From: JACMLD01 sp038207265
Lineage (GTDB): Bacteria; Bacteroidota; Bacteroidia; Chitinophagales; Chitinophagaceae
Direction of reading: 5' to 3'
DNA: 64,000 nt
NCBI GenBank assembly: GCA_038207265.1
Contig: JBBQZZ010000006.1
Span: 186,001 to 250,000 of the forward strand
Shown one piece after another: positions 1 through 7,328 of the stretch; the stretch's first letter is position 1, and each line of letters starts with the position of its first letter. The notes below the pieces were generated by a model. It ran no database searches and had not been told where the DNA came from. It was given only the letters and a program-made list of their open reading frames with translations. The translations under genes and the position numbers were made by a program.

Positions 1-762
1 TCTATCGAGGTGTACATAACCCCCGTCAACATGTATCAGTTGTCCTGTTGTGTGACTTGATTTAGAAGATAATAAAAATACTGTTGTATTCGCAATTTCT
101 TCGGCGGTAGTCATCCTGTTTTCTAATGGAATCTTAGCCACAATTGAATTCAATTTTTCCTTTGGATCCGGAAGGGTCTCAATCCATTTTTCGTAAAGAG
201 GAGTCCAACATTCAGCTACTATTATGGCATTCACCCGTATTCCGTATTTTAATAATTCCACTGCCCATTCCCTGGTCAATGCATTGCGTCCGCCATTTGC
301 CGCCGCATAAGCCGAAGTTCCACCCTGGCCAGTCTCAGCAGTTTTTGAGCTGATGTTAACGATAGCACCCTTTGATTTTATTAAAGAAGGTAAAGCATAT
401 TTGGCCAATAAATAATAATGAACCAGGTTTTTATGCAAAGACGCCATGAAGGCATCATAACTACCATTTTCCAATCCCACCCCATCATTTACCCCGGCAT
501 TATTGACCAATCCGTCAATTCTTCCGAATTTTTCCAAAATAATTTTAATTGCTTTTTCCGATTCCGCCGGAATCGTTAACTCAGCCGTTACCTGGAATGC
601 TTTACCGGCAACTGCGTTGATTGTTTTAATATTATCTTCTGCGTTTCTGCCAATGATCACAGGCATCGCCCCTTCTGCTACCAGTGCTTTTACGATGCCT
701 TCGCCAATTCCTTTTGCACCGCCAGAAACTATCACTACCTTATCCTTTAGTTGTAAATCCAT
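1..762 (-). CDS. SDR oxidoreductase, L-fucose dehydrogenase-like (3' end cut by window edge)
   Basis: NAD(P)-dependent short-chain dehydrogenase, probably oxidising L-fucose to L-fuconolactone in the cytoplasm. About 253 residues are visible, starting MDLQLKDKVVIVSGG; only the last few are missing. The Rossmann motif GGAKGIG lies near residue 14, NNAG near residue 90 and the substrate Ser in NISSK near 143. The YxxxK motif reads YAAAN, so the usual catalytic Lys is Asn. The C-terminal GQLIHVDGGY is typical of SDRs. It is the last visible gene of a four-gene minus-strand operon, 11 bp after the amidohydrolase. The fucose role is inferred from these neighbours and from resemblance to bacterial L-fucose dehydrogenases; another sugar or polyol cannot be excluded. 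Confidence 0.8.
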   Translation of the reverse strand, partial: MDLQLKDKVVIVSGGAKGIGEGIVKALVAEGAMPVIIGRNAEDNIKTINAVAGKAFQVTAELTIPAESEKAIKIILEKFGRIDGLVNNAGVNDGVGLENGSYDAFMASLHKNLVHYYLLAKYALPSLIKSKGAIVNISSKTAETGQGGTSAYAAANGGRNALTREWAVELLKYGIRVNAIIVAECWTPLYEKWIETLPDPKEKLNSIVAKIPLENRMTTAEEIANTTVFLLSSKSSHTTGQLIHVDGGYVHLDR

Positions 763-773
763 TGTTGATTATT

Positions 774-1607
774 TTAAGCTAATTTATAAAATGCTCTTGC
801 GTTTTCTCCGAAAAATAAATTCTGTTCACTTGCTGTAAAGGCGGAAAAATAATTTTGAACTATTTCCATCATCGCTGAATAAGATGCCGCAACCAGGCAT
901 ACCGGCCAGTCTGAACCAAACATGATTCGTTTTGATCCAAAAGACCCGACTATCACGTCGAGGTATGGACGAAAATCGTTCAGCTTCCAGCTTTGCCAGT
1001 CTGCCTCTGTTACCATGCCTGATATTTTACAATAAATATTTTCAAATTTCGAAACCAGCTGCATGTCTCTTTTCCATTCTTCAATTTTGCCATGCCGGAT
1101 ATAAGGTTTTGCAAGGTGATCAATAACCATTGGTTGGTCTGGAAACGCTGCAGCAAATGCAGGTATGTATTGCAACTGATCAGGGTAAATGAGGATATCA
1201 TAAGTAAATCCAAAATTTTTCAATAACCCAATTCCGTTTTTGAAAGCAGGCTTCAGCATCAGCGCCCGATCAACTTCACCCTGCAGTACATGCCTGAATC
1301 CTTTCATTTTGCCAAACTGTTTGTAATATGCCAATTTCTCAGCTACTCCATCTGACTGCAGATCTACCCAGCCTACAACTCCTTTTATGAAATCATTGTG
1401 CTGAGCATTGCCGAGTTGAAAAATATTTTCTTCTTCGGATTGGTCTGATTGAATAATTATGGATCCATCCATTCCATTTGCCTGCAACAACGGCTGCAAA
1501 TCTTCCGGCATAAAATCTTTCTGAATAACCGACATATCAGCCGTTATCCAGCTATCTCTGACAGGATTAAATTTCCAGAAATGCTGGTGTGCATCAATGC
1601 GGGGCAT
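774..1607 (-). CDS. Amidohydrolase family, L-fuconolactonase-like
   Basis: Metal-dependent lactonase of the amidohydrolase_2 family, expected to hydrolyse L-fuconolactone to L-fuconate. The N-terminal IDAHQHFW metal-binding motif, an internal VIDHLAKP and a C-terminal MFGSDWPV motif, which supplies the catalytic Asp, are all present. The length of 277 aa is normal. The frame is open two codons further to a TTG at 1613, but the ATG at 1607 gives the usual start MPRIDAHQH. It overlaps the end of the upstream hydrolase gene by 14 bp, pointing to translational coupling. The fuconolactonase assignment relies on co-occurrence with fucose-type SDR and FAH enzymes; a rhamnonolactonase role is the main alternative. 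Confidence 0.85.
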   Translation of the reverse strand: MPRIDAHQHFWKFNPVRDSWITADMSVIQKDFMPEDLQPLLQANGMDGSIIIQSDQSEEENIFQLGNAQHNDFIKGVVGWVDLQSDGVAEKLAYYKQFGKMKGFRHVLQGEVDRALMLKPAFKNGIGLLKNFGFTYDILIYPDQLQYIPAFAAAFPDQPMVIDHLAKPYIRHGKIEEWKRDMQLVSKFENIYCKISGMVTEADWQSWKLNDFRPYLDVIVGSFGSKRIMFGSDWPVCLVAASYSAMMEIVQNYFSAFTASEQNLFFGENARAFYKLA

Positions 1608-2451
1608 ATGCAACTACATTTTGTTTTGCGGTACCCAGTCCGTCAATACCCAGTTCAATTACGTCACCTGGTTTCAGGTATACCTGTGGATTCATCCCCA
1701 TTGCAACACCAGCCGGTGTACCGGTCGAAATAATATCGCCTGGTAAAAGCGTCATAAACTGGCTGGTATAAGCTATGAGAAAAGGGATTTTAAAAATAAG
1801 GTTCGCAGTTGTGCCATCCTGCATGGTTTTACCGTTAACGGTTAGCCATAAGCGCAGATTATCAATATCTGCTATTTCATCTTTAGTAGCCAGTACGGGT
1901 CCTATTGGTGCAAAGGTATCACAACCTTTGCCCTTGTCCCAGGTACCACTTCTTTCTATCTGGAACTCGCGTTCAGACACATCGTTGTGCAGGCAATAGC
2001 CTGCTATGTAATTCAACGCGTACTTTTCATCAACATGGCTTGCCTTTTTCCCAATCACTACTGCCAGTTCTACTTCCCAATCTGTTTTTACAGAATTTTT
2101 CGGAATCATGATATCATCATAAGGGCCACACAATGCGCTGGTAGCTTTCATAAAGATGACGGGTTCCAGAGGCGGCGTTGCACCTGTTTCCCGGGCATGA
2201 TCCGCATAGTTAAGTCCAATACAAATAATTTTCGAAGGCCTCGCAACGGGAGAAGTTATTTTTATATTGGTCCCTGCTTCTTTCAGACTGCTTCCCTTTT
2301 CACCGATAAATGCGTTCAAACGCTCAAGACCATTGCTTTCAAAAAAATCTTCATTATAGTCTTCGCCAAATGACGAAGTGTTATAATACCTGTCATTGAT
2401 CTGTACCCCGGTTTTAACCTGTTTATTTTCTATATAGCGTATTAATTTCAT
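1594..2451 (-). CDS. Fumarylacetoacetate hydrolase family, 2,4-diketo-3-deoxy-L-fuconate hydrolase-like
   Basis: FAH-superfamily enzyme of 285 aa. In the Xanthomonas-type fucose route, such enzymes cleave 2,4-diketo-3-deoxy-L-fuconate to pyruvate and L-lactate. The N-terminal 70 residues form the small FAH cap region. The catalytic domain shows IICIGLNYADHA, the metal-binding WEVELAVVIG segment and a C-terminal STGTPAGV glycine motif. It sits 5 bp after the upstream SDR and overlaps the lactonase by 14 bp, in the middle of the fucose operon. The family is certain. The substrate is inferred from the gene set, because FAH proteins also occur in rhamnose and aromatic pathways. Confidence 0.87.
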   Translation of the reverse strand: MKLIRYIENKQVKTGVQINDRYYNTSSFGEDYNEDFFESNGLERLNAFIGEKGSSLKEAGTNIKITSPVARPSKIICIGLNYADHARETGATPPLEPVIFMKATSALCGPYDDIMIPKNSVKTDWEVELAVVIGKKASHVDEKYALNYIAGYCLHNDVSEREFQIERSGTWDKGKGCDTFAPIGPVLATKDEIADIDNLRLWLTVNGKTMQDGTTANLIFKIPFLIAYTSQFMTLLPGDIISTGTPAGVAMGMNPQVYLKPGDVIELGIDGLGTAKQNVVAYAPH

Positions 2452-2456
2452 ACTCT

Positions 2457-3221
2457 TTAATTATTCAATTTTACAAATCCGCCGTCAATGGCATAATCAC
2501 ATCCAGTAACAAAAGAAGCTTCATCAGAACATAAATATAAAATGAGGTGCGCAATTTCTGCCGGTTCTGCCATTCTGCCAATAGGTTGTGTGCGTGATAA
2601 TTTTTCAAACATTTCCTTTTCTTTGCCCGGATAATTCTTGGCAATAAAACCATCCACAAATGCTGTGTGCACTCTTGCTGGTGAAATACAATTACAACGG
2701 ATATTATCCTGCAGATAATCCCTGGCCACTGAAAGTGTCATGGCAGATACTGCTCCCTTGGTCATTGAATAAGCAAACCTGTCGGGAATACCAACCATGG
2801 CGGCAATTGAAGACACATTCAGAATTACACCTCCCTTATTGCCTTTCATAATAGGTATTGCAGCATAGAGACAATTATAAATTCCTTTTACATTTACATT
2901 GAAAAGCCTCTCAAAGTCTTCTGCAGATGTTGTATCTGCTTTACCTATATGTGAGATACCGGCACTGTTAACAAGAATATCGATGTGATGTATATTACGA
3001 AACAAATCCAATACCTGTTGCTGATCTGAAACATCTGCTTTGTGTGCAAATGCTTTTCCGCCAGTTGCTTCAATTTCTGTAACCACTTTTTTAGCCTGCT
3101 CTTCGTTGATATCTGTTATATGAACTTCGCCTCCCTGTTTGCCAAATACAATCGCAACTGCTTTGCCTATGCCACTGCCGGCGCCGGTAATTACAATACT
3201 TTTATTTTGCAAGCTGAACAT
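2457..3221 (-). CDS. SDR oxidoreductase, 2-keto-3-deoxy-L-fuconate dehydrogenase-like
   Basis: Classical 254-aa short-chain dehydrogenase, first gene of the fucose operon. TGAGSGIG sits at residues 12-19, NSAG near 87, SSIA near 138, YSMTK (the YxxxK motif) near 151, and the C-terminal CDYAIDGGF closes the fold. In the oxidative fucose pathway this class converts 2-keto-3-deoxy-L-fuconate to the 2,4-diketo acid that the next gene's product cleaves, which fits the adjacent FAH gene. Unlike the SDR at the window's left edge it keeps the full catalytic Tyr/Lys pair. No exact Bacteroidetes promoter match was seen in the 95 bp upstream. Confidence 0.85.
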   Translation of the reverse strand: MFSLQNKSIVITGAGSGIGKAVAIVFGKQGGEVHITDINEEQAKKVVTEIEATGGKAFAHKADVSDQQQVLDLFRNIHHIDILVNSAGISHIGKADTTSAEDFERLFNVNVKGIYNCLYAAIPIMKGNKGGVILNVSSIAAMVGIPDRFAYSMTKGAVSAMTLSVARDYLQDNIRCNCISPARVHTAFVDGFIAKNYPGKEKEMFEKLSRTQPIGRMAEPAEIAHLILYLCSDEASFVTGCDYAIDGGFVKLNN

Positions 3222-3316
3222 GCATTCTTGTTTGAATCATGAAAAATAAATTCCAGGTACGCGCACCACACATAATTGATAGTGAAAATTCTGTTATGTA
3301 AATGGAAAGATAATAA

Positions 3317-3709
3317 TTATTCAATTTCCTTTGCTATTTCCCAATGATGGCCAAACGGATCAATGATTCGGCCCAACCGGTAACCATAGTCCTGATCTGC
3401 CACGGGATAAACCAATTGTGCACCAGCTGCAACCGCTTTATTTACTATCGCATCGGGATCCGAAACCATCAGGCCCATTCTTACACTGATTCCACCCAAA
3501 GTTTCGGGACTTGCATTGCCATGTTCAGGCGATTCATCAGCAAGAAAAAAATGAGCTCCGTCTATTGACATTTCTGCCACAACCGCTCCATTTTCTGCAT
3601 CCATGCGCATCAGTTCTTCTGCCCCAAAAGCTTCTTTATAAAACTGGATAGCGGCAGCTCCGTTCCGCAACGATAATGTTGGAATAATCCTGGTGCTGGT
3701 ATTTTTCAT
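3317..3709 (-). CDS. VOC family protein (PhnB/glyoxalase-like)
   Basis: Small cytoplasmic protein of the vicinal oxygen chelate superfamily. The chosen start gives MKNTSTRIIPTLSLRNG, the normal beginning of PhnB-like members, followed by the AIQFYKEAFGAEE signature, FFLADESPEHG and a C-terminal DPFGHHWEIA. Such proteins are often annotated as glyoxalase/bleomycin-resistance relatives, but the substrate is rarely known. The frame is open upstream to an ATG at 3763 that would overlap the end of the DUF3307 gene by 13 bp; those 18 extra residues do not look like part of the fold. It may be the last gene of the satD-DUF3307 transcript, although no functional link is evident. Confidence 0.8.
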   Translation of the reverse strand: MKNTSTRIIPTLSLRNGAAAIQFYKEAFGAEELMRMDAENGAVVAEMSIDGAHFFLADESPEHGNASPETLGGISVRMGLMVSDPDAIVNKAVAAGAQLVYPVADQDYGYRLGRIIDPFGHHWEIAKEIE

Positions 3710-3750
3710 TTCGAATATTTTACAACTCCTGAGTTTTAAATTATGGTTAT

Positions 3751-4545
3751 TTACATCAGCCATTTCACGATCAAGGCAATTAAAACTGCCGCACCAAAAC
3801 TTAAAAAAGTTCCTATCAAAACGTATTCTGTATGTTTCCTTGAGCTAAATCCATTTGGTTGTTGAATTTCAATTGCTGATTCGGGCTTGTCTATTAATCT
3901 TAAAATAGATTTAGCAGTAACAAGGAACCCAATGGCTGTATATTGCTGTACCAGTACCAGTGTAATTACAATGATTCTTTCCAGTATACCAATCCATTTA
4001 CCCGCATCTTTAAGGCTGTTGTTTTCAAAAATAATTTCATCGGCCCATCGTATCGTAAGAAACTTAATTAAATAGGTAACAGGCCCTACAGCTGTTAAAT
4101 AGCCAAGGATGATTAACAATACCCGGTAATTAAATGGCAATTCATTCAGGAAAGCACTCATCTTTTCAAAACCGCCGATGATGAGCAGCCACGCGATTAT
4201 CAAAATAATTATATGCAGCAGCTGATCAATAATAAACAACCATAAATCTTTATCTAATTTATTGGCATTACTAATCTTTTTGCCCAGCAGCAATTTGGAA
4301 TAGTCTATGATTAGATGAGAAATAACAATTAAGGCGAGTGCCGGTAAATTCAATTGTTTCCACATCAGTAATGCGGCAAAAACGGCTGTATAAAATCCAT
4401 GCATCCAGAATGCACCTGCTTTCAGCAATTGCCTTTTTTTTGCAGCAACTCCTTTTCCTGTCTGTAACAGGAAATCAGTTATCATATGAGCAATTAATAA
4501 CCGAATCAGCAAGCTTGCCTCTTCATATGTAAATGCATTGTTCAT
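3751..4545 (-). CDS. DUF3307 multi-pass membrane protein
   Basis: Predicted inner-membrane protein of 264 aa with about seven hydrophobic segments. Polar residues are embedded near the membrane: AHMITDFLLQ close to the N-terminus, WMHGF, SHLIIDYSK and IDQLLH. This His/Asp pattern is characteristic of DUF3307 proteins and could bind metal, but that is inference. The start codon overlaps the satD stop in TAATG, so translation is coupled to SatD; an in-frame extension to 4575 would run 31 bp into satD and is less likely. SatD and DUF3307 are known neighbours in other genomes, with no settled function. Here the pair resembles a soluble sensor or enzyme with a membrane effector. Confidence 0.85.
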   Translation of the reverse strand: MNNAFTYEEASLLIRLLIAHMITDFLLQTGKGVAAKKRQLLKAGAFWMHGFYTAVFAALLMWKQLNLPALALIVISHLIIDYSKLLLGKKISNANKLDKDLWLFIIDQLLHIIILIIAWLLIIGGFEKMSAFLNELPFNYRVLLIILGYLTAVGPVTYLIKFLTIRWADEIIFENNSLKDAGKWIGILERIIVITLVLVQQYTAIGFLVTAKSILRLIDKPESAIEIQQPNGFSSRKHTEYVLIGTFLSFGAAVLIALIVKWLM

Positions 4546-5249
4546 TACGTCATTTCTTTCAGGGCATTTGCACAATATCCGAGCAATTTTTCAATGGCAA
4601 ACCATTGCGATGTTTTGGTCCGCTGGTTTACGGCAGGTTGAGTTATTTTTAATTTCCGGGCAATCTCATCTTCTTTCAGATTTTTCAATTTAAACAATAC
4701 CGTCTCTGCCTGGTTATGGGTCCATTTTTGTATAACCGCATCCAATAGCAAAATGCCCGGTTCTATGCTGTTGTTAAATTTCTTGTCCTGCGTTTTCAAA
4801 ATCAGCCTGTACGACATACGTTTGAGTGTTTCCATTGCATCCCCCGATAAATGAAAAGCTTCACCATCAGAATGTGCCAGCGATTTTCTTTTCATAAAGT
4901 CAACTGCACCGATGCCAATGGCCAGCCTGATATCCTGTTTACCCGGAAAATATCCTTTGGACGGCACCCCATTTTTCCTTGATTGCGTTACGTGGTTTTT
5001 CTTTTCCCCGGGACTAATATAAGATTTAAAATAAGCTCTTATCATTAAAGCTATTTTTAGCGCCTCTTCTTTTTTTTCCACTGCACATTGAAAACTGTCA
5101 CCCCTGTATAATTCAAACTCCATGATGGAATGCTGTTGCTTCAGGGTTTCCAGGAATTTCTTCAGTGCCAGGTAAAGGCTTTCCCGCCGCATTCGCGGCA
5201 GCGTCCTTGAACCAACAATGTCTCCTGTAATAACAGCAATTAATTTCAT
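4545..5249 (-). CDS. SatD family protein with class III cyclase-like motifs and C-terminal HTH
   Basis: Cytoplasmic protein of 234 aa. Residues 4-14 (IAVITGDIVGS) match the SatD signature and also resemble the first metal site of class III nucleotidyl cyclases; Asp51 in YRGDSFQ lies 41 residues after Asp10, close to cyclase spacing. RLAIGIG (108-114) and GEAFHLSGDA (129-138) resemble later cyclase blocks, but the expected Asn and Arg are His133 and Asp137. Residues 191-226 form a helix-turn-helix (EIARKLKITQPAVNQR) like sigma region 4. Three palindromes over the promoter suggest autoregulation by this HTH. The cyclase relationship is inference from motifs; family membership is firm. Confidence 0.85.
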   Translation of the reverse strand: MKLIAVITGDIVGSRTLPRMRRESLYLALKKFLETLKQQHSIMEFELYRGDSFQCAVEKKEEALKIALMIRAYFKSYISPGEKKNHVTQSRKNGVPSKGYFPGKQDIRLAIGIGAVDFMKRKSLAHSDGEAFHLSGDAMETLKRMSYRLILKTQDKKFNNSIEPGILLLDAVIQKWTHNQAETVLFKLKNLKEDEIARKLKITQPAVNQRTKTSQWFAIEKLLGYCANALKEMT

Positions 5250-5279
5250 AACCCCTGGTCTATTTTTTTATTTGTGCAT

Positions 5280-5356
5280 TATAAGCCTGCAGCCTTATAA
5301 AGCACAAATATAAGCCTGGAGCCTTATAATTTCAAATATAAGCCTGGGGCCTTATA
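5280..5356. promoter_or_regulatory. Three near-palindromic 20-bp operators upstream of satD
   Basis: Copies at 5280-5299, 5309-5328 and 5337-5356 share TATAAGCCTG at the left and CCTTATA at the right; copy 1 (TATAAGCCTGCAGCCTTATA) is symmetric at 18 of 20 positions. Start-to-start spacing is 29 and 28 bp, so the sites are nearly in phase. They lie 31-107 bp upstream of the satD start and overlap its promoter elements, the arrangement of a repressor array. The likely binder is SatD itself through its C-terminal HTH. Confidence 0.8.
5305..5336 (-). promoter_or_regulatory. satD promoter (Bacteroidetes -33/-7 type)
   Basis: Reading the minus strand, TTTG (5336-5333) is followed after 20 bp by TATATTTG (5312-5305), an exact match to the TTTG / TAnnTTTG consensus of Bacteroidetes sigma-ABfr. 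The -33 box touches operator copy 3 and the -7 box overlaps copy 2, so protein bound at the operators would block polymerase. A second TATATTTG sits at 5340-5333. Confidence 0.7.
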
Positions 5357-5396
5357 AGGGGTGAGGGAGAATAATTATACAAGGGGAATGAAAAAT

Positions 5397-5847
5397 TCAA
5401 TAACAGGCAACTACTTCAACGTGCGGATCCGGACCTTGATGATAAAAAATGTCTACATATTGGAGTCCCATTCTTTTAAGACTTTGATCAATACTGGTCA
5501 CCAGGTATTTTTTTGAACCCCAGTCTCCATAAGGTCCATCCCACATTGTATAACCTGCTTTGCGGAAATGACCATTTCATCCCGATGTCCCTTAAAGTCT
5601 TCTTTCATCAGCCTGCCAAAATTTTCTTCAGCACTACCAGGAGGAGGCCCGTAATTGTTTGCCAAATCAAAATGAGTAACTCCCTATCAAACGCGAGCCT
5701 CAAAATATTGCGACCATTTTCAAAATTATCTACATGTCCGAAGTTATGCCAGAGGCCCAAAGAGAGAACGGGTAATTTTAAACCGCTTTCACCGCAACGG
5801 CGATATTCCATTTTATTGTACCGGTAGGGGTTTGCTATATAGGACAT
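5397..5847 (-). pseudogene. Aldo/keto reductase (YghZ-like) remnant, frameshifted and truncated
   Basis: The N-terminal piece (MEYRRCGESGLKLPVLSLGLW, then NILRLAFDR) is a clear aldo/keto reductase beginning. A one-base loss near 5681-5684 moves the frame; the next frame continues with GVTHFDLANNYGPPPGSAEE and GHRDEMVIS. A second one-base loss near 5559-5563 leads to AGYTMWDGPYGDWGSKKYL and QSLKRMGLQYVDIFYHQGPDP, then a stop. Only about 145 of the usual 330 residues remain, and the C-terminal half of the barrel is gone. Intact relatives reduce small aldehydes such as glyceraldehyde 3-phosphate or lactaldehyde, so the parent gene may have belonged to the fucose/rhamnose set. Confidence 0.88.
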
Positions 5848-5974
5848 AAATAATACGATGTTTTATTTTGTGAACAGTTGCATACTGATTACTGCAATTT
5901 AATTAAGTATCGGCAGCGTGAATAGGATTATACTTGTACCGTCAGACAACCTATTAAGCTGAAATCCTGTTAAT

Positions 5975-7258
5975 TTATTTCCATTGGCGGTCCGCAAATT
6001 CAAGGTATTGGCGCCAATCGTATAGCATCACATCGTGCCGGCCATCGCGGATATGATAACGAATGCTGTTGCCGGTGGGTTGATTCAATGCCGGCATTAT
6101 ACTGTCGCTGATTCCTTGCTTATTAAACAATGCATAAACGGGGCCCGCATAATAAGCGCTCAAAAACTCGCCTTTGGGATCTGACCATTGATCACCGGCA
6201 GCACTGGCTATATACAATGGTCTAGGCGCTATTAATGACAGCAGCATGTGTTGATCAACCGGTAGCGCCGCAGTATTATCATTGTACTTTTTATAATTAC
6301 TGCAAAACCAATGCGGGAACTGTTCATTTATCCGCGCAACTGTTTCACCAAACCACCTTTTTGATAAGGCAGCTCCACCTTCACCCGATTCGTTTGATAT
6401 TACGATTGAAAATCGTTTGTCCGATGCTCCCGCCCATAAAGCGGCTTTGCCTAACCGTGAGTGTCCAATCACGGCAACCTTGTTTGCATCTATTGTGTTA
6501 TCAGTTTCCAGGTAATCCATTGCTTTTGATAAACCCCATGCCCATGCCCCGATAGCACCCCATTCTTCCGGCTGAATCCTTAAGACATCCTTTAATTTTG
6601 ATCGGATGCCTGCCTTCCATCCCTCCGGGTTATCCTCTTCCACATCGCCGCAGAAAAAAGTAACCAGCCCGTATCCATGTGATAAAATTTCTTCCACCTG
6701 CCATTGATGTGATTGAATACCTCTCGACGAATCTGTGGCCCGGTGGTTTACAATTCCTGGTCCATCCACGGTGTACCTGGTTGAAATGGGTATATCCTTT
6801 TCGTTGGTGATACTATGATTTCCAAAAAAATTCAGGCCCAGAAAAACAGGCACTTTTGTTTTTATGTGGGCGGGCAAATACATTAAAAGTGTAATACTAT
6901 TTTGCGGATCTTTATTTTCATTTAAGAAAATTGTTACCTGTTTCCGGACGGCCTTTCCTCCCATTGCATTTGAATCAATTCCGGTTACAGCATAAAAAAA
7001 GTTAATGCTGGTCACGGGGAAACGCCCATAAACATTTTCTTCAAACAAATGATAAATCCAGAGCCGTTGAATTTTATCCCATTGTTCAATATTGATTACT
7101 TTCTTACCATCGCGCATCAATAATGGATCTGGTAAAGTATAGGCGGGTATTTTATTTTCATCGTAGTTTGCCCCGGCTGGTTGGGCAAAAGTTAAATAGG
7201 GCAATAAAAAAACAGTTAAGCATATGGCGGATGTAAAAACTTTTTGTTGAAATGGCAT
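5975..7258 (-). CDS. Secreted alpha/beta hydrolase, CE15 glucuronoyl esterase-like
   Basis: Protein of 427 aa with an N-terminal signal peptide ending near SFAQ/LTFAQ (residue 25). The fold and motifs match CE15 4-O-methyl-glucuronoyl methylesterases: VAVIGHSRLGKAALWAG carries the nucleophilic Ser, ISNESGEGGAA the acidic residue, and GRHDVMLYDW the catalytic His. CE15 enzymes split ester bonds between glucuronic acid and lignin alcohols or other groups. Secretion and the neighbouring rhamnosidase and fucosidases fit a role in opening plant-type heteropolysaccharide. Bacterial CE15 proteins vary in substrate, so a different uronic ester is possible. No close operon partner is apparent: the next gene begins 70 bp upstream. 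Confidence 0.8.
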   Translation of the reverse strand: MPFQQKVFTSAICLTVFLLPYLTFAQPAGANYDENKIPAYTLPDPLLMRDGKKVINIEQWDKIQRLWIYHLFEENVYGRFPVTSINFFYAVTGIDSNAMGGKAVRKQVTIFLNENKDPQNSITLLMYLPAHIKTKVPVFLGLNFFGNHSITNEKDIPISTRYTVDGPGIVNHRATDSSRGIQSHQWQVEEILSHGYGLVTFFCGDVEEDNPEGWKAGIRSKLKDVLRIQPEEWGAIGAWAWGLSKAMDYLETDNTIDANKVAVIGHSRLGKAALWAGASDKRFSIVISNESGEGGAALSKRWFGETVARINEQFPHWFCSNYKKYNDNTAALPVDQHMLLSLIAPRPLYIASAAGDQWSDPKGEFLSAYYAGPVYALFNKQGISDSIMPALNQPTGNSIRYHIRDGRHDVMLYDWRQYLEFADRQWK

Positions 7259-7328
7259 AACAGTAAATTGATTTTTTAACTATTAAAGTGTGCTACTACG
7301 GCACATTACAAGTCGTATCTTTCAAATG

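Noticed and set aside
5513..5827. 104-residue plus-strand ORF over the aldo/keto reductase remnant
   Set aside because: It is the antisense of recognisable reductase blocks and has no family resemblance.
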